Positions 1-10,332 of a stretch of 64,000 nt of DNA are shown piece by piece; position 1 is the stretch's first letter; each line of letters begins with the position of its first letter. This DNA is from Sporopachydermia quercuum (taxonomy: Eukaryota; Ascomycota; Sporopachydermiomycetes; Sporopachydermiales; Sporopachydermiaceae), in NCBI GenBank assembly GCA_001599295.1, contig BCGN01000002.1, positions 124,001 to 188,000 of the forward strand, read 5' to 3'. The notes below the pieces were generated by a model. It did not search any database and had not been told where the DNA came from. It saw only the letters and a list, made by a program, of their open reading frames with translations. Made by a program: the position numbers and the translations under genes.

Positions 1-649
1 TCGCGCCAATGGTCGCGGCAACAGCTTTTGCTAGCAATGTTTTACCAGTACCAGGAGGTCCATAGAGCAAAACACCTTTGGGAGGTTTGATGCCTACTCT
101 AATGAACAATTCTGGGTTCTTCAGAGGCAATTCAATTACTTCACGCAATTCTCTGATTTGTTCAGTCAAACCACCAATTCCCCCGAAGGAAACTTCACCA
201 GGCTCAAAAGTTGTCATATTATAAACCAAAGGATCCACTTCTCTTGGTAGAATTCTCATGATAGTAAGAGTAGTCATATCTAGAGCAACTCGGACTCCTT
301 GTTTCAACTGCGATTTTTTAACATTGGTACGACATCCAACAATATATCTAGGACCAGATGAAGCTTTCACAATGAAACGTTCGTCATCTAGTTGTTTTAA
401 TACTTCGCCAATGACCTGTCCTACAGATTGTAAAGCTTTCATGTCATCTTCAGTCTTCTCAAACTGTTTCTCCAGGTCCTGAATCCCTAGTCGTAGTTCT
501 TTCAAACGGCTATCCCAAGTTCGATGTTCTATCAGCTTCTTCTTGAAATGTTCTAAGGCTTTTTCTCGTTCGGGATCTGCACGTGTTTGAGCTTCCTGGG
601 GCATTCCTTCGTCCTGCTCCAAAGCAGAGAGTAAAGGATCTTGTTCCAT
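1..649 (-). CDS. RPT4: 26S proteasome regulatory ATPase Rpt4 (N-terminal part, cut by window edge)
   Basis: The minus-strand reading from the ATG at 647-649 gives about 216 codons and runs off the left edge. It starts [12 protein letters not shown], then shows a coiled-coil segment, an OB-fold part ([11 protein letters not shown]) and the start of the AAA domain with the Walker A motif GPPGTGKT followed by [12 protein letters not shown]. These match yeast Rpt4/Sug2 closely, including [22 protein letters not shown]. Rpt4 is one of six ATPases in the base ring of the 19S particle, which unfolds ubiquitinated substrates and feeds them to the 20S core in nucleus and cytosol. Walker B and the C-terminal part lie outside the window. 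The gene is divergent from GCD1. The choice among the six Rpt paralogues rests on the N-terminal sequence and is firm. Confidence 0.95.
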   Translation of the reverse strand, partial: MEQDPLLSALEQDEGMPQEAQTRADPEREKALEHFKKKLIEHRTWDSRLKELRLGIQDLEKQFEKTEDDMKALQSVGQVIGEVLKQLDDERFIVKASSGPRYIVGCRTNVKKSQLKQGVRVALDMTTLTIMRILPREVDPLVYNMTTFEPGEVSFGGIGGLTEQIRELREVIELPLKNPELFIRVGIKPPKGVLLYGPPGTGKTLLAKAVAATIGA

Positions 650-1385
650 TGTTGGGATGTGAAGCGAGAAATCTGAGTGGAAATAAAGGATACGTAGTAG
701 TAATATGCTTTGATTTGTGNTTCAATAGAAGATATACAAAGCAGGTTTGTGATATTGATTAGATATGATTGTGATCACCTATGAAGTTGTGTTAAGTATG
801 TAGCGTATGAGCAGAGCAATTGGGCACGAAAGGTTGCGAGTATAATAGATAGATGAAAGGTAATACAATTCTATGTATGAGAACGTATGACTAACAGTCT
901 ATTAACAACACAATACTCAAAAAATGCCAAGCGTTGATTGATTATGAATACCAATCCTGCTTTCAATCATTCTATTGCATTCAGTTTACCCTCTTGATTC
1001 ATGTTGATGTATTTTGGTGTGGCAATTTACACTGGCTTTGCCTTTATGGACGCAGTAGAGGATGGGAAAGGAATGAGTAAATGGTGGCATGGGATATGAG
1101 ACAGTAGATATCCAAAGCATATGCCCTCACGTCTCCTCTTGATGCTCATGTGAACTTTTCAAAGGATGAAAAGTTACCCTGAAAAGACACAATTACTCAC
1201 TATAGGAAATTTGTGTCAATTTTCAATAACGATTAGAGTAGTGTGATATGCTACAGAGACTGGTTTTCTAGGGAGTCATTGAGTAGAAATAAAACTGCTT
1301 TATATGTTTTATCTTGTTTTCAGCACTATTAAATTTGTTATTTACCACAAATAAACCATATCCCATCCACAATCATCATCTCATT
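650..1385. promoter_or_regulatory. Divergent intergenic region between RPT4 and GCD1
   Basis: This stretch of 736 bases separates two divergent genes and must hold both promoters. GGTGGCA at 1083-1089 matches seven bases of the proteasome control element GGTGGCAAA bound by Rpn4. It lies about 430 bases from the RPT4 start, so the assignment is weak. No RNA gene or other open frame was seen. Confidence 0.5.
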
Positions 1386-3227
1386 ATGGAGTTTCATGCT
1401 GTCATCCTCTGTGGGAAGGGCCATGGGCTCATCCCTTTGTCTTCCCTAAGACCAACTGGAGTTCCAAAAGCTTCGTTGCCAATTGCTAATAAGCCAATGA
1501 TCAATTATGTGCTAGATTGGTGTGCTGAAGCAGAATTCAAAGGTATGTCACGCTGTCGTTTCTTATCTTAAGGATTTTCTTACAGGATGTCAACCCCAAG
1601 CTGCTGCTAACGTAATATATAAAACACAGGTATTACCATTGTTACTGATACACAATCTTTGGTACCCATATCACAAACAGTAAAACAGTATCAAGAAACA
1701 AGCCCTTCAGGGAAACCCCAAACAACAGATCTAATTGGTCTGGACTATGAATTCACCGCGGACGTGATAAAAGCGCTTGCCAGCAAGCTAGTGCCTTCAG
1801 ACTTCGTGATTCTGCCTTGCGACTTCATCACTGACCTGCCTCCTCAGGTATTAATAGAAGAATATAGAAACAGAAGCGAGAATGACATAATGCTCACCGT
1901 AGCTTACTACAACAGTTTCGAGACCATCGATAAAAGCAATTTTGATACTAACTTTTTGATCCATACCCCACTGGGCGATGGGCCTGTGCAGCTGTTGGAT
2001 TTGTATTCAAAAGAGGCTATAGAAATAACAAAGAGTCTGAATCCCAGAACGCAAATGATCTGGCGTTTCCCAAANATTGTTGTGTCTACTAAACTACTAG
2101 AATCTTATATCACATTCTGTTCTCCTAAAGTGCTTCATTTGCTAGATCCAAGCTTGGTGCTTCCCCCTTCTGAGGAATCCTCTATAAACCCTTCAGTAGT
2201 AGGGTCTACCATTAGCTTGAACACGAAGTATACATTTAGTTCAAGCATCACTGGGCTCGCAGTATCTTCAAGCCCTTCAGTGGAAAATGACAAGGAATCA
2301 CGGCCATTACCAAAGACTGAGAACATCTCATGGACAAAGCTCATCAGAGACCTGGCTAGAAGGACATGGAGACACTCCGTAGCACAGGAAAATGTCCGGT
2401 TGTTTGTTCTGCCTAAACAGTGTACATTTGTTCGATCGCAGTCATTGCCGGCCTATTTGGAATCCAACCGTTGGATTATGAAGCAAGTGGCTATTGAGAA
2501 GAGCAAAGCAGCTGCTGGAGCGCCTCATGTGCAACTTAAAGGAGGTCCAGCTATTGGGGCGGATTCATTAGTTGGAGATAATACAGTTTTGGGAGAAAAA
2601 ACCAGCATTAAACGTAGTGTGGTTGGAAATAACTGTGTTATTGGGAAGAGATGTAAAGTGGTAGGATGTACGGTTCTTGATAATGTCGAAATAGCAGATG
2701 AGTAAGTATTGGTGAGGGTTTGGGTAATGGAAAATATTATTATTATACTCTGTTTGATCACATTAATACTAACATAGCTCAACTAACAGTGTTCATTTGG
2801 AAAACTGCATTATTGGAATTAATGCGATAATCGAAACAAAATCAAGACTTAACTCTTGTAATGTTGAAGGTGGATATAAAGTATTGAAAGGAAGTAAGTA
2901 CCATATGATTTGCAATTTTTTATTTTATTTTGATGAGCCTCTTATTTTCTACTATAATGTGCTTTTATTTATTGCTAATAATTCCATACCATACACATTA
3001 TAGTAGCCGATGCCCTATTATATGATACTAACATATCATTAGCTCAAAGCAAAGGTGAAACGCTACAAAACATTATTTTAGAAGGCATAGACGGCATTGA
3101 TTATCTACATTCTGATGAATACGATTCTGATGACAGTGCTGTTTCTGGTGCTGAGAGTTACTTAAGTTACAACGAAAAAGCAATTGATTCTGATGTGTTT
3201 TCTGATGATGATCCTTTTGCTAGGTGA
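1386..3227 (+). CDS. GCD1: Translation initiation factor eIF2B gamma subunit (three introns)
   Basis: Exons are 1386-1542, 1630-2701, 2790-2893 and 3043-3227, giving 505 residues. The introns (87, 88 and 149 bases) start GTATGT, GTAAGT and GTAAGT, and carry TGCTAAC or TACTAAC before the acceptor. The protein opens with a degenerate nucleotidyltransferase domain (MEFHAVILCGKG, VPKASLPIANKPMINYVLDW, DFVILPCDFITDLPPQ). It then has a left-handed beta helix of hexapeptide repeats (GADSLVGDNTVLGE, VVGNNCVIGKRCKVVG) and an acidic tail ending DDPFAR. All of these align with yeast Gcd1. eIF2B is the guanine nucleotide exchange factor for eIF2; gamma and epsilon form its catalytic part, the target of Gcn2 control. 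The first acceptor was chosen because it restores the conserved codons before VTDTQS. CTG encodes conserved leucines here. One N lies at 2075. Confidence 0.93.
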
Positions 3228-4610
3228 AGTTAATATAACCATGAAATNATGCTGCAAGTTAGAACAATAGACGTTTGGAGAAGAAATGGTAGATGAAACA
3301 GTAGTTAATGTGATGATGTATGAAAATAGGATTATATTATATTGTGGGAGTGTAGGATTTTAGTGTGTACTCCTATTATACTTCTATTGTGATACTAGAA
3401 TGAATAGTGAACTACTAATCCATATTATACTATTTAACATAACATCGCATACTACCATTAGTTTTGACATAGATAGAGCTCTAGTTGAAGAATTAACCAA
3501 ATTCACCACTACTACAATTCTCCTACAATTCAACTTTTATTCAGCCACTAATCTACTATTTTCTTATTAGTATTCAAATTTCATTAAACTTTTCTTTCAG
3601 ATATCAACTATATTTCCATGCTGATATCAATCATTATGTCCTTCCTGTATTCTGTATGTGCACTATCTGTTCAACCCGGAACCAAAGATCGGTTTTTCAG
3701 ATCATCTACTGCAAATATTTAATGCTCACCTAATCTTTTATTTCCTTCAGAGTGTACATATAATGTACACAACGCCATAGTACACACAATTAGGTATAAA
3801 CACAAATAGAGTTTGGAATATATAGTGTGTGAAATTAATATTACACAGTTAATTGTGATGATATAAAGGCTTTAAAGGTAACATTATAGTTAGAAAAAAA
3901 GGAAATAAACAAGGAAGTATCAGGCTTTTCATATTTGCATAAGAATATGTTGACAGTCACAAGAAACGTAAGTATAGAAGAACGGAAGATTGGACAAGGG
4001 CGACCTTGAATCTGTTCCCCGGCGGGCCATTCTCGGTTGTTGCATCATCATTTACTAATGTTGAACATTTCTTCAAGCTTCTGAAGTCTTCTGGTTGATA
4101 ATTTTCACACTTCTGCGAATCCTGTCAATTCTGCCTTTAGCACATCAACCTACTAAGATCAACAACAACCAGAAGTGAAAGAATTATGGTACATATCAAA
4201 ACGTTTGCAAATCAGACAATCCTAACCAAACAATGATACTATCAGCCCATCATATTCATATTATATAATCCATATCATATTAATTATCTTCTTAAACTGG
4301 TTCCTACCTCTTCCTATTTTTCCCAATGGAATACCTTCAATTACTTCCCTCTCATGAACAACTATTCGTCGCCTTACGTTCCAATCACATTTGTCTTTTC
4401 AATTCCTTATATAATTATGCTAATGAATGACTTTTAAACAGTACCAATTTGAACTGCTACATTGCGTCCTCTGTATAACCAACTTTAATTCCAATCTATG
4501 ATACTCCTGATCTACCGAATAATAGAATAACGTACCTCTATATTTCTGACAATNACAGACGTATATCAAACTCTTAATAGTATTAATTCATTACCAAGCT
4601 CATTATCTCA
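3228..4610. other. Convergent intergenic region GCD1 / NUP53
   Basis: About 1.4 kb between two convergent genes, mostly AT-rich with no convincing open frame. A patch at about 3990-4160 is distinctly richer in G and C than its surroundings (for example CCCCGGCGGG near 4018-4027). Its minus strand holds short coding-like runs in different frames. It might be a structural RNA or a remnant and is reported as a finding. Confidence 0.5.
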
Positions 4611-6584
4611 TCATAAACTAACACCAAACAGCCATCGGATCACCATGTAGAAAGCACTTTCACCACCGAAATTGCCTTGTTCATATAGCTTCAAATGGTT
4701 ACAGCTGAAAACATCATTTGGATCAACAAATAGATTTGGAACCACTTGTTTATTCTCACCAAATAAACCAATGCTAGGCTTACTATGAGGGGTCAGCAAC
4801 AACTCGTTATTAGCTATGATATTAAAATCGTTGAAGCTGGATTCAAATGGCAGAACTGTCAGCTGCAGGTTGTTTATTTCTACTATTTTTTGATCTAATG
4901 CTTTGTTTGTTGAATCAATGTTTTCGTATGATATCTTGAGCCATTGAGGACCTTTGATGATCGAATGAGGAGTAGGCTCATAACTTCCGAACAGTGAGAA
5001 ATAGGAAATGATAGGCTGAATATCATTGTTGGAGATTTGTGGAGAAATCCCGTAGATTATGATAGAAGTTGAGGACTTGTTTGTAGAGGAAACCGAAAGG
5101 GCAAGGGAAACGGAGACGGAATGTTGGTTGATGAGCTTAGGTTGGCTATAGCTTCCGGAATTCTGGACATTATTTCCGGAATTGCGGGTCAAGCTTCCGA
5201 AGTTTGAGCCATTAGTAGCAGAGACAGCGGAAATCGGGTTGTTCCGGTTGATTCTATGGGCTTCTTTATCCATCAGCTCGCTTAAACTTACTAAAGGAGG
5301 TAAATTGTTGAAATCAAACTGGCTATTGTTTCCGGTATTCATATTATTCTCTCCGATATTGAATTGGTTAATTCCGTAAGTTTTGTTTCCGATTGTTCCC
5401 GAACTTCCGGTATTGGCATTATTACTGTTGTTATTGCTATTGTTATTATTTCCGCTTCCGCCTTCAAACGAGTACTCGAAATCATCTCCGTCGTTAAACT
5501 CAATGTCATCATTACTAATAGTCATGAATCTCCGATATCCGGCATCATCTCCATCATCATCGTCGCCGGTATTTCCCGTACCATCAATTGATGAGAATGA
5601 TGACTTGGAAGCGCGCCGACTTCGGTTTCCGCTTTTTATGCGTCTATTCCGGTTTGTTAAGCCTCCCGTGCTGTCATCGCTGTGCCACAGCGAGTTCAGT
5701 ACTGCGTTTGACTTGGGCGAATTGGTATCAAAAGTGGTTGTTTTGTTCTTTTCGTCTATAATAGTGTTTAGCACAGTTGTGGCTGATTTGTAGGAAAGAA
5801 GTCTTTCTAATGATGGTACGTTCAATAGATTGTTCGATTGGTTTAGCTTGTGTAGAGGAGATTTGTCAAAAGGAACTATGGCTGATGTTGAGACTAAAGC
5901 TGGGGGAGGCGCTGAGCCTCCACCGGCAGAGGACAACAAATTCATCCCGAAACCAGCTGTGCTATCTGTAGCTGAGGTGGCTCGTTTTGGTGTCTCAATT
6001 GTAGAAACAGCGTCTATTACATCATTATGGTGCTTGGACATACGGAATGTTTGGTCAATAGAAGCTCTGGATTGGTTGTTTATACTATTTTGGGAGATGG
6101 TTAGAGGATTTTGCTGTAGCTGCACAGATTGAGACATTCCAAATGTACCTATAGAGAGGCCCGAAGCTGTTGTGGCCGACGGATTATTGCCGAAAACAGG
6201 GTTAGTACGAGTAGAAGAATTGGAAGCGTCACCTGTGGAACCGAAAGAAAATCCCGATGTTGCTCCTGAGTTGCCAAACGAGGAGATTTTATTACTAGTA
6301 CTGTTTGCGGTCGTATTCTGGGTGGTTGATCCCAATGCCGTGCTGGCTCCTCCTGGGCCTGACGGTTTGTTACCAAAAGAAAATCCGCTGGAAGGTCCAG
6401 TGGCCGAGTTACTCGCAGCCAGCGTATTTCCAGAGCTACTGCCGCCAAATAACGAGCCACCAGTGGCAGAATTCCCCGTCGTATTGCCAAATGAGAATCC
6501 TGTGCTTTTATTGATAGCATTGGCGCTCCCACCAGTGGCTATTGTTGAGTTGCCAGCTGTCTGATTACCAAAAGAAAATGACAT
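4611..6584 (-). CDS. NUP53: FG nucleoporin of the Nup53/Nup59 (vertebrate Nup35) family
   Basis: 657 residues from the ATG at 6582-6584; an upstream in-frame ATG was rejected because the FG region begins at once with MSFSFGNQTAGN. Residues 1 to about 170 carry scattered FSFG and FG motifs in Ser/Gly/Asn-rich linkers. The middle is low in complexity with an acidic run (DDDDGDD) and poly-Asn. Near residues 505-580 lies an RNA-recognition-like fold of the Nup35 type (SIIIYGISPQISNNDIQPII, GPQWLKISYENI), used for dimerisation. The end, VIRWLFGVSL, resembles the membrane-binding C-terminal helix of this family. These proteins sit in the inner ring of the nuclear pore and bind Nic96/Nup170 and the pore membrane. 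It is longer than yeast Nup53 (475) and Nup59 (528). NUP53 and NUP59 are paralogues, so the exact name is open. NUR1 lies upstream on the same strand. Confidence 0.87.
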   Translation of the reverse strand: MSFSFGNQTAGNSTIATGGSANAINKSTGFSFGNTTGNSATGGSLFGGSSSGNTLAASNSATGPSSGFSFGNKPSGPGGASTALGSTTQNTTANSTSNKISSFGNSGATSGFSFGSTGDASNSSTRTNPVFGNNPSATTASGLSIGTFGMSQSVQLQQNPLTISQNSINNQSRASIDQTFRMSKHHNDVIDAVSTIETPKRATSATDSTAGFGMNLLSSAGGGSAPPPALVSTSAIVPFDKSPLHKLNQSNNLLNVPSLERLLSYKSATTVLNTIIDEKNKTTTFDTNSPKSNAVLNSLWHSDDSTGGLTNRNRRIKSGNRSRRASKSSFSSIDGTGNTGDDDDGDDAGYRRFMTISNDDIEFNDGDDFEYSFEGGSGNNNNSNNNSNNANTGSSGTIGNKTYGINQFNIGENNMNTGNNSQFDFNNLPPLVSLSELMDKEAHRINRNNPISAVSATNGSNFGSLTRNSGNNVQNSGSYSQPKLINQHSVSVSLALSVSSTNKSSTSIIIYGISPQISNNDIQPIISYFSLFGSYEPTPHSIIKGPQWLKISYENIDSTNKALDQKIVEINNLQLTVLPFESSFNDFNIIANNELLLTPHSKPSIGLFGENKQVVPNLFVDPNDVFSCNHLKLYEQGNFGGESAFYMVIRWLFGVSL

Positions 6585-7508
6585 TTTGTAGTATGTTCTA
6601 CAATGCCAAAATATTCTAGAAAAATATGAAAGTTTTCTCTGATTTTTGATTGATTTGCCGATATTACACACAGTGCTTTGATTTGATTTATTGTTTGTTT
6701 GTTTTTGGTAGAAGAGAAAAATAAGATTTCCGTTGTAAAAGAGAATAGAATAATTTCCGGATTGAGGGGTGTTCTGCAGAGCTTTGCGAATACAATAATG
6801 AATTATGGAGATTATGATTAAGGTTCATATATGATGAAAACTTTCGGAACGATGTAGATGAAAGAATGAGATAGTCTCCGATATTATAATAATATTTCGG
6901 ATATTATAAATCAAACGAAGACAGTAGTATCAGAGAACTAGAATAATTTATCGTTATGCTACGAATTGCTATTACTATTGCTTCTATTTTGCCCCTAATT
7001 CTAGTATGATGATATTATTATTTTGTTTTCATTACTATTGTGAGATATATCTATATGATATATGATTAATAATAAACTCACTCAAACTAATAATGAACTT
7101 GTTATATTATACAAATCAGAGAACTACAATAAAGCCTTACTCAATTGCATTCTTCCATCATTTCGCTAATAAAATGCAGTGTAAACACAATATTTGGTTC
7201 TCTATACATTATCCAACAGAAAATCAAAGCAACAGCCAGAAATATAATGACTCCGCTCTAGTTCTTTTCTATCTAGTAGTTCTTTTCTGTTACTGCTACT
7301 TCCTATCGTCGTCAACTGCCTACCAATAATAAACAGAATAGAACTCAACATTAGCAATAGCAAGCGGCATTGCCCATACGTTTTCCATGTTTCCTTCTGC
7401 ATTAGCGTTATTCCTCCTTTCCTGCTTCTTATTAGTACACTCCGAATTATCCTTCACCTGTTCTACATATTTATAATCAAATCCTCTTTCATACTTTTCT
7501 TGCTACAG
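6585..7508. other. Intergenic region NUR1 to NUP53
   Basis: About 0.9 kb between tandem minus-strand genes. It holds the NUP53 promoter and the NUR1 3' end. AT-rich, with several TCCG/CGGA words near 6700-6900. No further gene seen. Confidence 0.5.
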
Positions 7509-8759
7509 CTAGAAGTTCCTAAGAGCTCTCTCCAAATTCCGGTTTCGCACTGCCCATGAAGGAATAGGCGAATTGCTGCACCTCATATGTGCATTAGAAC
7601 TGAGATAATCAGCATCATCATTTAATGGACTAGACGCCCGTTGATTAACACCTTTTCCAATGTATATGTTGCTGTTGCCATCAATATTAGTAGCATAAAT
7701 AGAGCTACGGCCTGTACGTCGTTTGCCATTGACTCCATAGTTCTGGTTATTGAAATCACTTCTATCAGTACCATCATCATCATCCTCTGGACGAACTACT
7801 TTCATTTGCAGCTCACTCAATTGATCATTTGCTATGATTAGATCGTCGTGAATCAATTGCTGGAACCTTAGGGTATAGAAATATGTAGCTAGTGATGAGA
7901 CCACAAGCAATACTAACAGCTTTATATCGTCGTGAGACCATAAATATATCAATAATAAATGCACAGGCGAAAAGGAAGTCAAGATGAATAAGTTGAATGT
8001 TGGAGGAGCCCAGGAGTTCAGTTGCCATACTTCCTGAACCGCTGGTTCGTGCGCATGTGTGTTTGTCAGGAGGTTTATAAGGAAAACACGAATTCTATCC
8101 AGCAAAGATAGACAGCTGACCCGGTTATTGTTAGAGCCGCCAGCACCAGTCTTGGATCCCGTGGTATATCCTGTACTCGTTCTATTCCCTGCATTAGGCG
8201 GAATGTTTTTTTCCTTGATTACAGTACGTTTGACTGATCTCGAATGGATAAAGTCGTCAGAAGGCTTCGTGAACAGCCATCTGGTACTGGTTTTACTCCA
8301 GCAGTAACCGCAGTTGAGTATGTTGATAGACACCAATAGCCAATAGAATGTATATACAATTCCGGTAGCAGAAGATAGGGCGTAGCTAGAACTAGCATTG
8401 ATGTTGCCACTGGCTTGTAGAATATGCTTGCTTTTACTCAAATCAACCAGTTTGCCATTTACAACGCCAACAGTTGTGAATGGGAGTTCTATTTTGTCAA
8501 TTGACTGTTGAAACGTCTTAGAAATGTATACAGGAGCATTGGCGATTGAGGCATGCTTGTTTTCAAGGAAAAGGTCTATCAGAAGATATGATATTAGGAG
8601 AACAAAGCCAGTGATAAAACCTGTTACTCTTTCTATTGGTTCCCAATTGTAGTCAATGTTGATATGGAGATATGAAAGAAGGGTTGATAAAGATAATTTT
8701 GTTATTACCTGTAGGAGTTTCAATGGCGCTTTTAATGCTGATAGAAGTAGCTGATACAT
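7509..8759 (-). CDS. NUR1: Nuclear rim protein Nur1 family
   Basis: 416 residues. Two or three membrane segments are visible: near residues 48-64 (GFITGFVLLISYLLIDLF), near 130-150 (TGIVYTFYWLLVSINIL), and a hydrophobic pair after NSWAPPTFNLFILTSFSPVHLL. The family signature W-x2-P-x2-F-x3-LF-x2-SFSP and the following RFQQLIHDDLIIANDQL match yeast Nur1 (RFQ...DDLIL). Nur1 pairs with the LEM protein Heh1/Src1 in the inner nuclear membrane, tethers rDNA repeats and supports silencing. The C-terminal tail is polar and presumably nucleoplasmic. Yeast Nur1 is 484 residues with a longer N-terminus. The frame stays open upstream for a while but has no ATG before a stop, so this start is the best available; a small upstream exon is possible. 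NUP53 lies downstream on the same strand. Confidence 0.82.
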   Translation of the reverse strand: MYQLLLSALKAPLKLLQVITKLSLSTLLSYLHINIDYNWEPIERVTGFITGFVLLISYLLIDLFLENKHASIANAPVYISKTFQQSIDKIELPFTTVGVVNGKLVDLSKSKHILQASGNINASSSYALSSATGIVYTFYWLLVSINILNCGYCWSKTSTRWLFTKPSDDFIHSRSVKRTVIKEKNIPPNAGNRTSTGYTTGSKTGAGGSNNNRVSCLSLLDRIRVFLINLLTNTHAHEPAVQEVWQLNSWAPPTFNLFILTSFSPVHLLLIYLWSHDDIKLLVLLVVSSLATYFYTLRFQQLIHDDLIIANDQLSELQMKVVRPEDDDDGTDRSDFNNQNYGVNGKRRTGRSSIYATNIDGNSNIYIGKGVNQRASSPLNDDADYLSSNAHMRCSNSPIPSWAVRNRNLERALRNF

Positions 8760-8786
8760 CGTGTGTTGTATATGTTGCAGGTGTTG

Positions 8787-8860
8787 TGTAGGTATAGATG
8801 CTATTATTAGCTGATTGAAGACTTGTAGGTTTAGATGCTACCATTAGCTGATTGAAGACT
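8787..8860. repeat. Two tandem copies of a 37-base unit
   Basis: Copies at 8787-8823 and 8824-8860 share 34 of 37 bases; both begin TGTAGGT and end TGATTGAAGACT. They lie 28-101 bases upstream of the NUR1 start, in the probable leader or core promoter. This looks like a simple local duplication. Confidence 0.85.
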
Positions 8861-9997
8861 GATCTTTGGTCTGATGCATAAAGAGTTGTAGTAGAAATAG
8901 TATGATGTCCAGTAAGTATAGGAATAGGAAGTTACTGATATACTACCAAACTGCTGGAAATGTTGAATTCAGTTACAGAGAAATGTCAATGTCGTGTAGT
9001 GAACTCTCCGCTTTAATTGTAGAGCTTCCTGTTGATCCTCTAATCCTTACAATGGAATTATATACTATGACAGTGTACAAATACAGTTGCTGATCGGTAA
9101 TTTTCTAATATCAGATATGCCTGCAGGATAGCGTTCATATGTTGAAATAAGGTAAATTGTAGTACTTTCCAGAAAATTAATTGAACATTCAATAGGTGGT
9201 TGACAACACGCTGTTAGGGCTATTTTGTGGAAAGGCGTAGAGACAGCTGAAAAAATGGTTGAATTGGTTTAAACCAGGTAAATAATCAAAATAGCATCAA
9301 TAACAGCCGTATACAATTGGTTTTTCCTGCCACTTTCAGGAGTCGACCATTTGGAATATTCACCAATAAGAAGAAATAATGAACAATGTAGGTGGAGTAG
9401 AGAAACTGAATGTACCACTATAAATCAACGTAGACTATTCTCCATCTAATGCGATGCGATGCAATTTTCACGACAATGTCAGCCCAACAACCAACTTCAA
9501 CTTCCAGAGGACTTTGCAGCTCATTTTTATCACAGAAGCACTCATTGAGCTTTCAAAATTTGTGGTAGTACTAAACGTCATTGTTTTGATATTGATGTAG
9601 AAAGACAATGATAGCGAAATACTGAAAATTGAGATGTGATGTGATGTTTGTATATAGATGATGAAATTTATTTCCGGAATTGGTGGATAGCGGCAATGAT
9701 GGATATGGATATCGAATGATAGAGAGGGGATGAGGAAAGATTACTTTGGTGGAATGATATGAGGTGAATGAATTTTATAATTCTAGAGAGTCTAAGAAGA
9801 AATAAAATTGTGAAGGTCAGTATTAAGAGCTATCAGAGTTTAAATATTCAATAACTTCTATTAGAAATGGCGTGTTCTAGTCCAGTTATTTCAGTGCTTC
9901 CTGCCCTATTCTTATGGTCTCTACTCTACCTCTCTCTTCAGCATTCTTGCTATTCACTACTTATTCATAATCTCCGTCCCTGTTACCTCTCAATTTG

Positions 9998-10009
9998 AAT
10001 CACGTGATT
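9998..10009. promoter_or_regulatory. Palindromic CACGTG site (Cbf1-type)
   Basis: AATCACGTGATT is a perfect 12-base palindrome containing TCACGTGA, the form preferred by the bHLH factor Cbf1 in yeasts. It is about 325 bases upstream of the CofD-like gene. Function is inferred from the motif only. Confidence 0.5.
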
Positions 10010-10332
10010 TAATATAAATCTGTCATCTCTTGTGACGCCTTTACATATTTTCATTTGTCCGGTGACCTGTAATTGTTATGCGTATTAAGCAATTGAAAGC
10101 TATTGTATTACCGTACAATCTTCTTATCAAGTAAATCTCAATTGCTCTAGAAACTCTTTGTTTGTTATTCTTCAATCAACCTGTCATACAAAGATTATAA
10201 TCATCCTCAGCAAGTCGTTATTACAGCTGAATTTTCGTATTTTCAGTCTGAATCAAGTGTTCCAGGTTTTATTGATTCATTCGAACTATTTCTGTTGCAC
10301 CTACAACGATAGCTTCTTATACAAAGCTTTCC

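Larger units (their letters stand above)
8760..10332. other. Divergent intergenic region NUR1 / CofD-like gene
   Basis: About 1.6 kb between divergent genes. It holds a 37-base tandem duplication next to NUR1 and a perfect 12-base palindrome AATCACGTGATT near the CofD-like gene, both listed separately. No further supported gene. Confidence 0.5.

Noticed and set aside
8900-9150. Possible short exon ending in GTAAGT at about 8914
   Set aside because: No branch point of good quality and no coding sequence follows a plausible acceptor.
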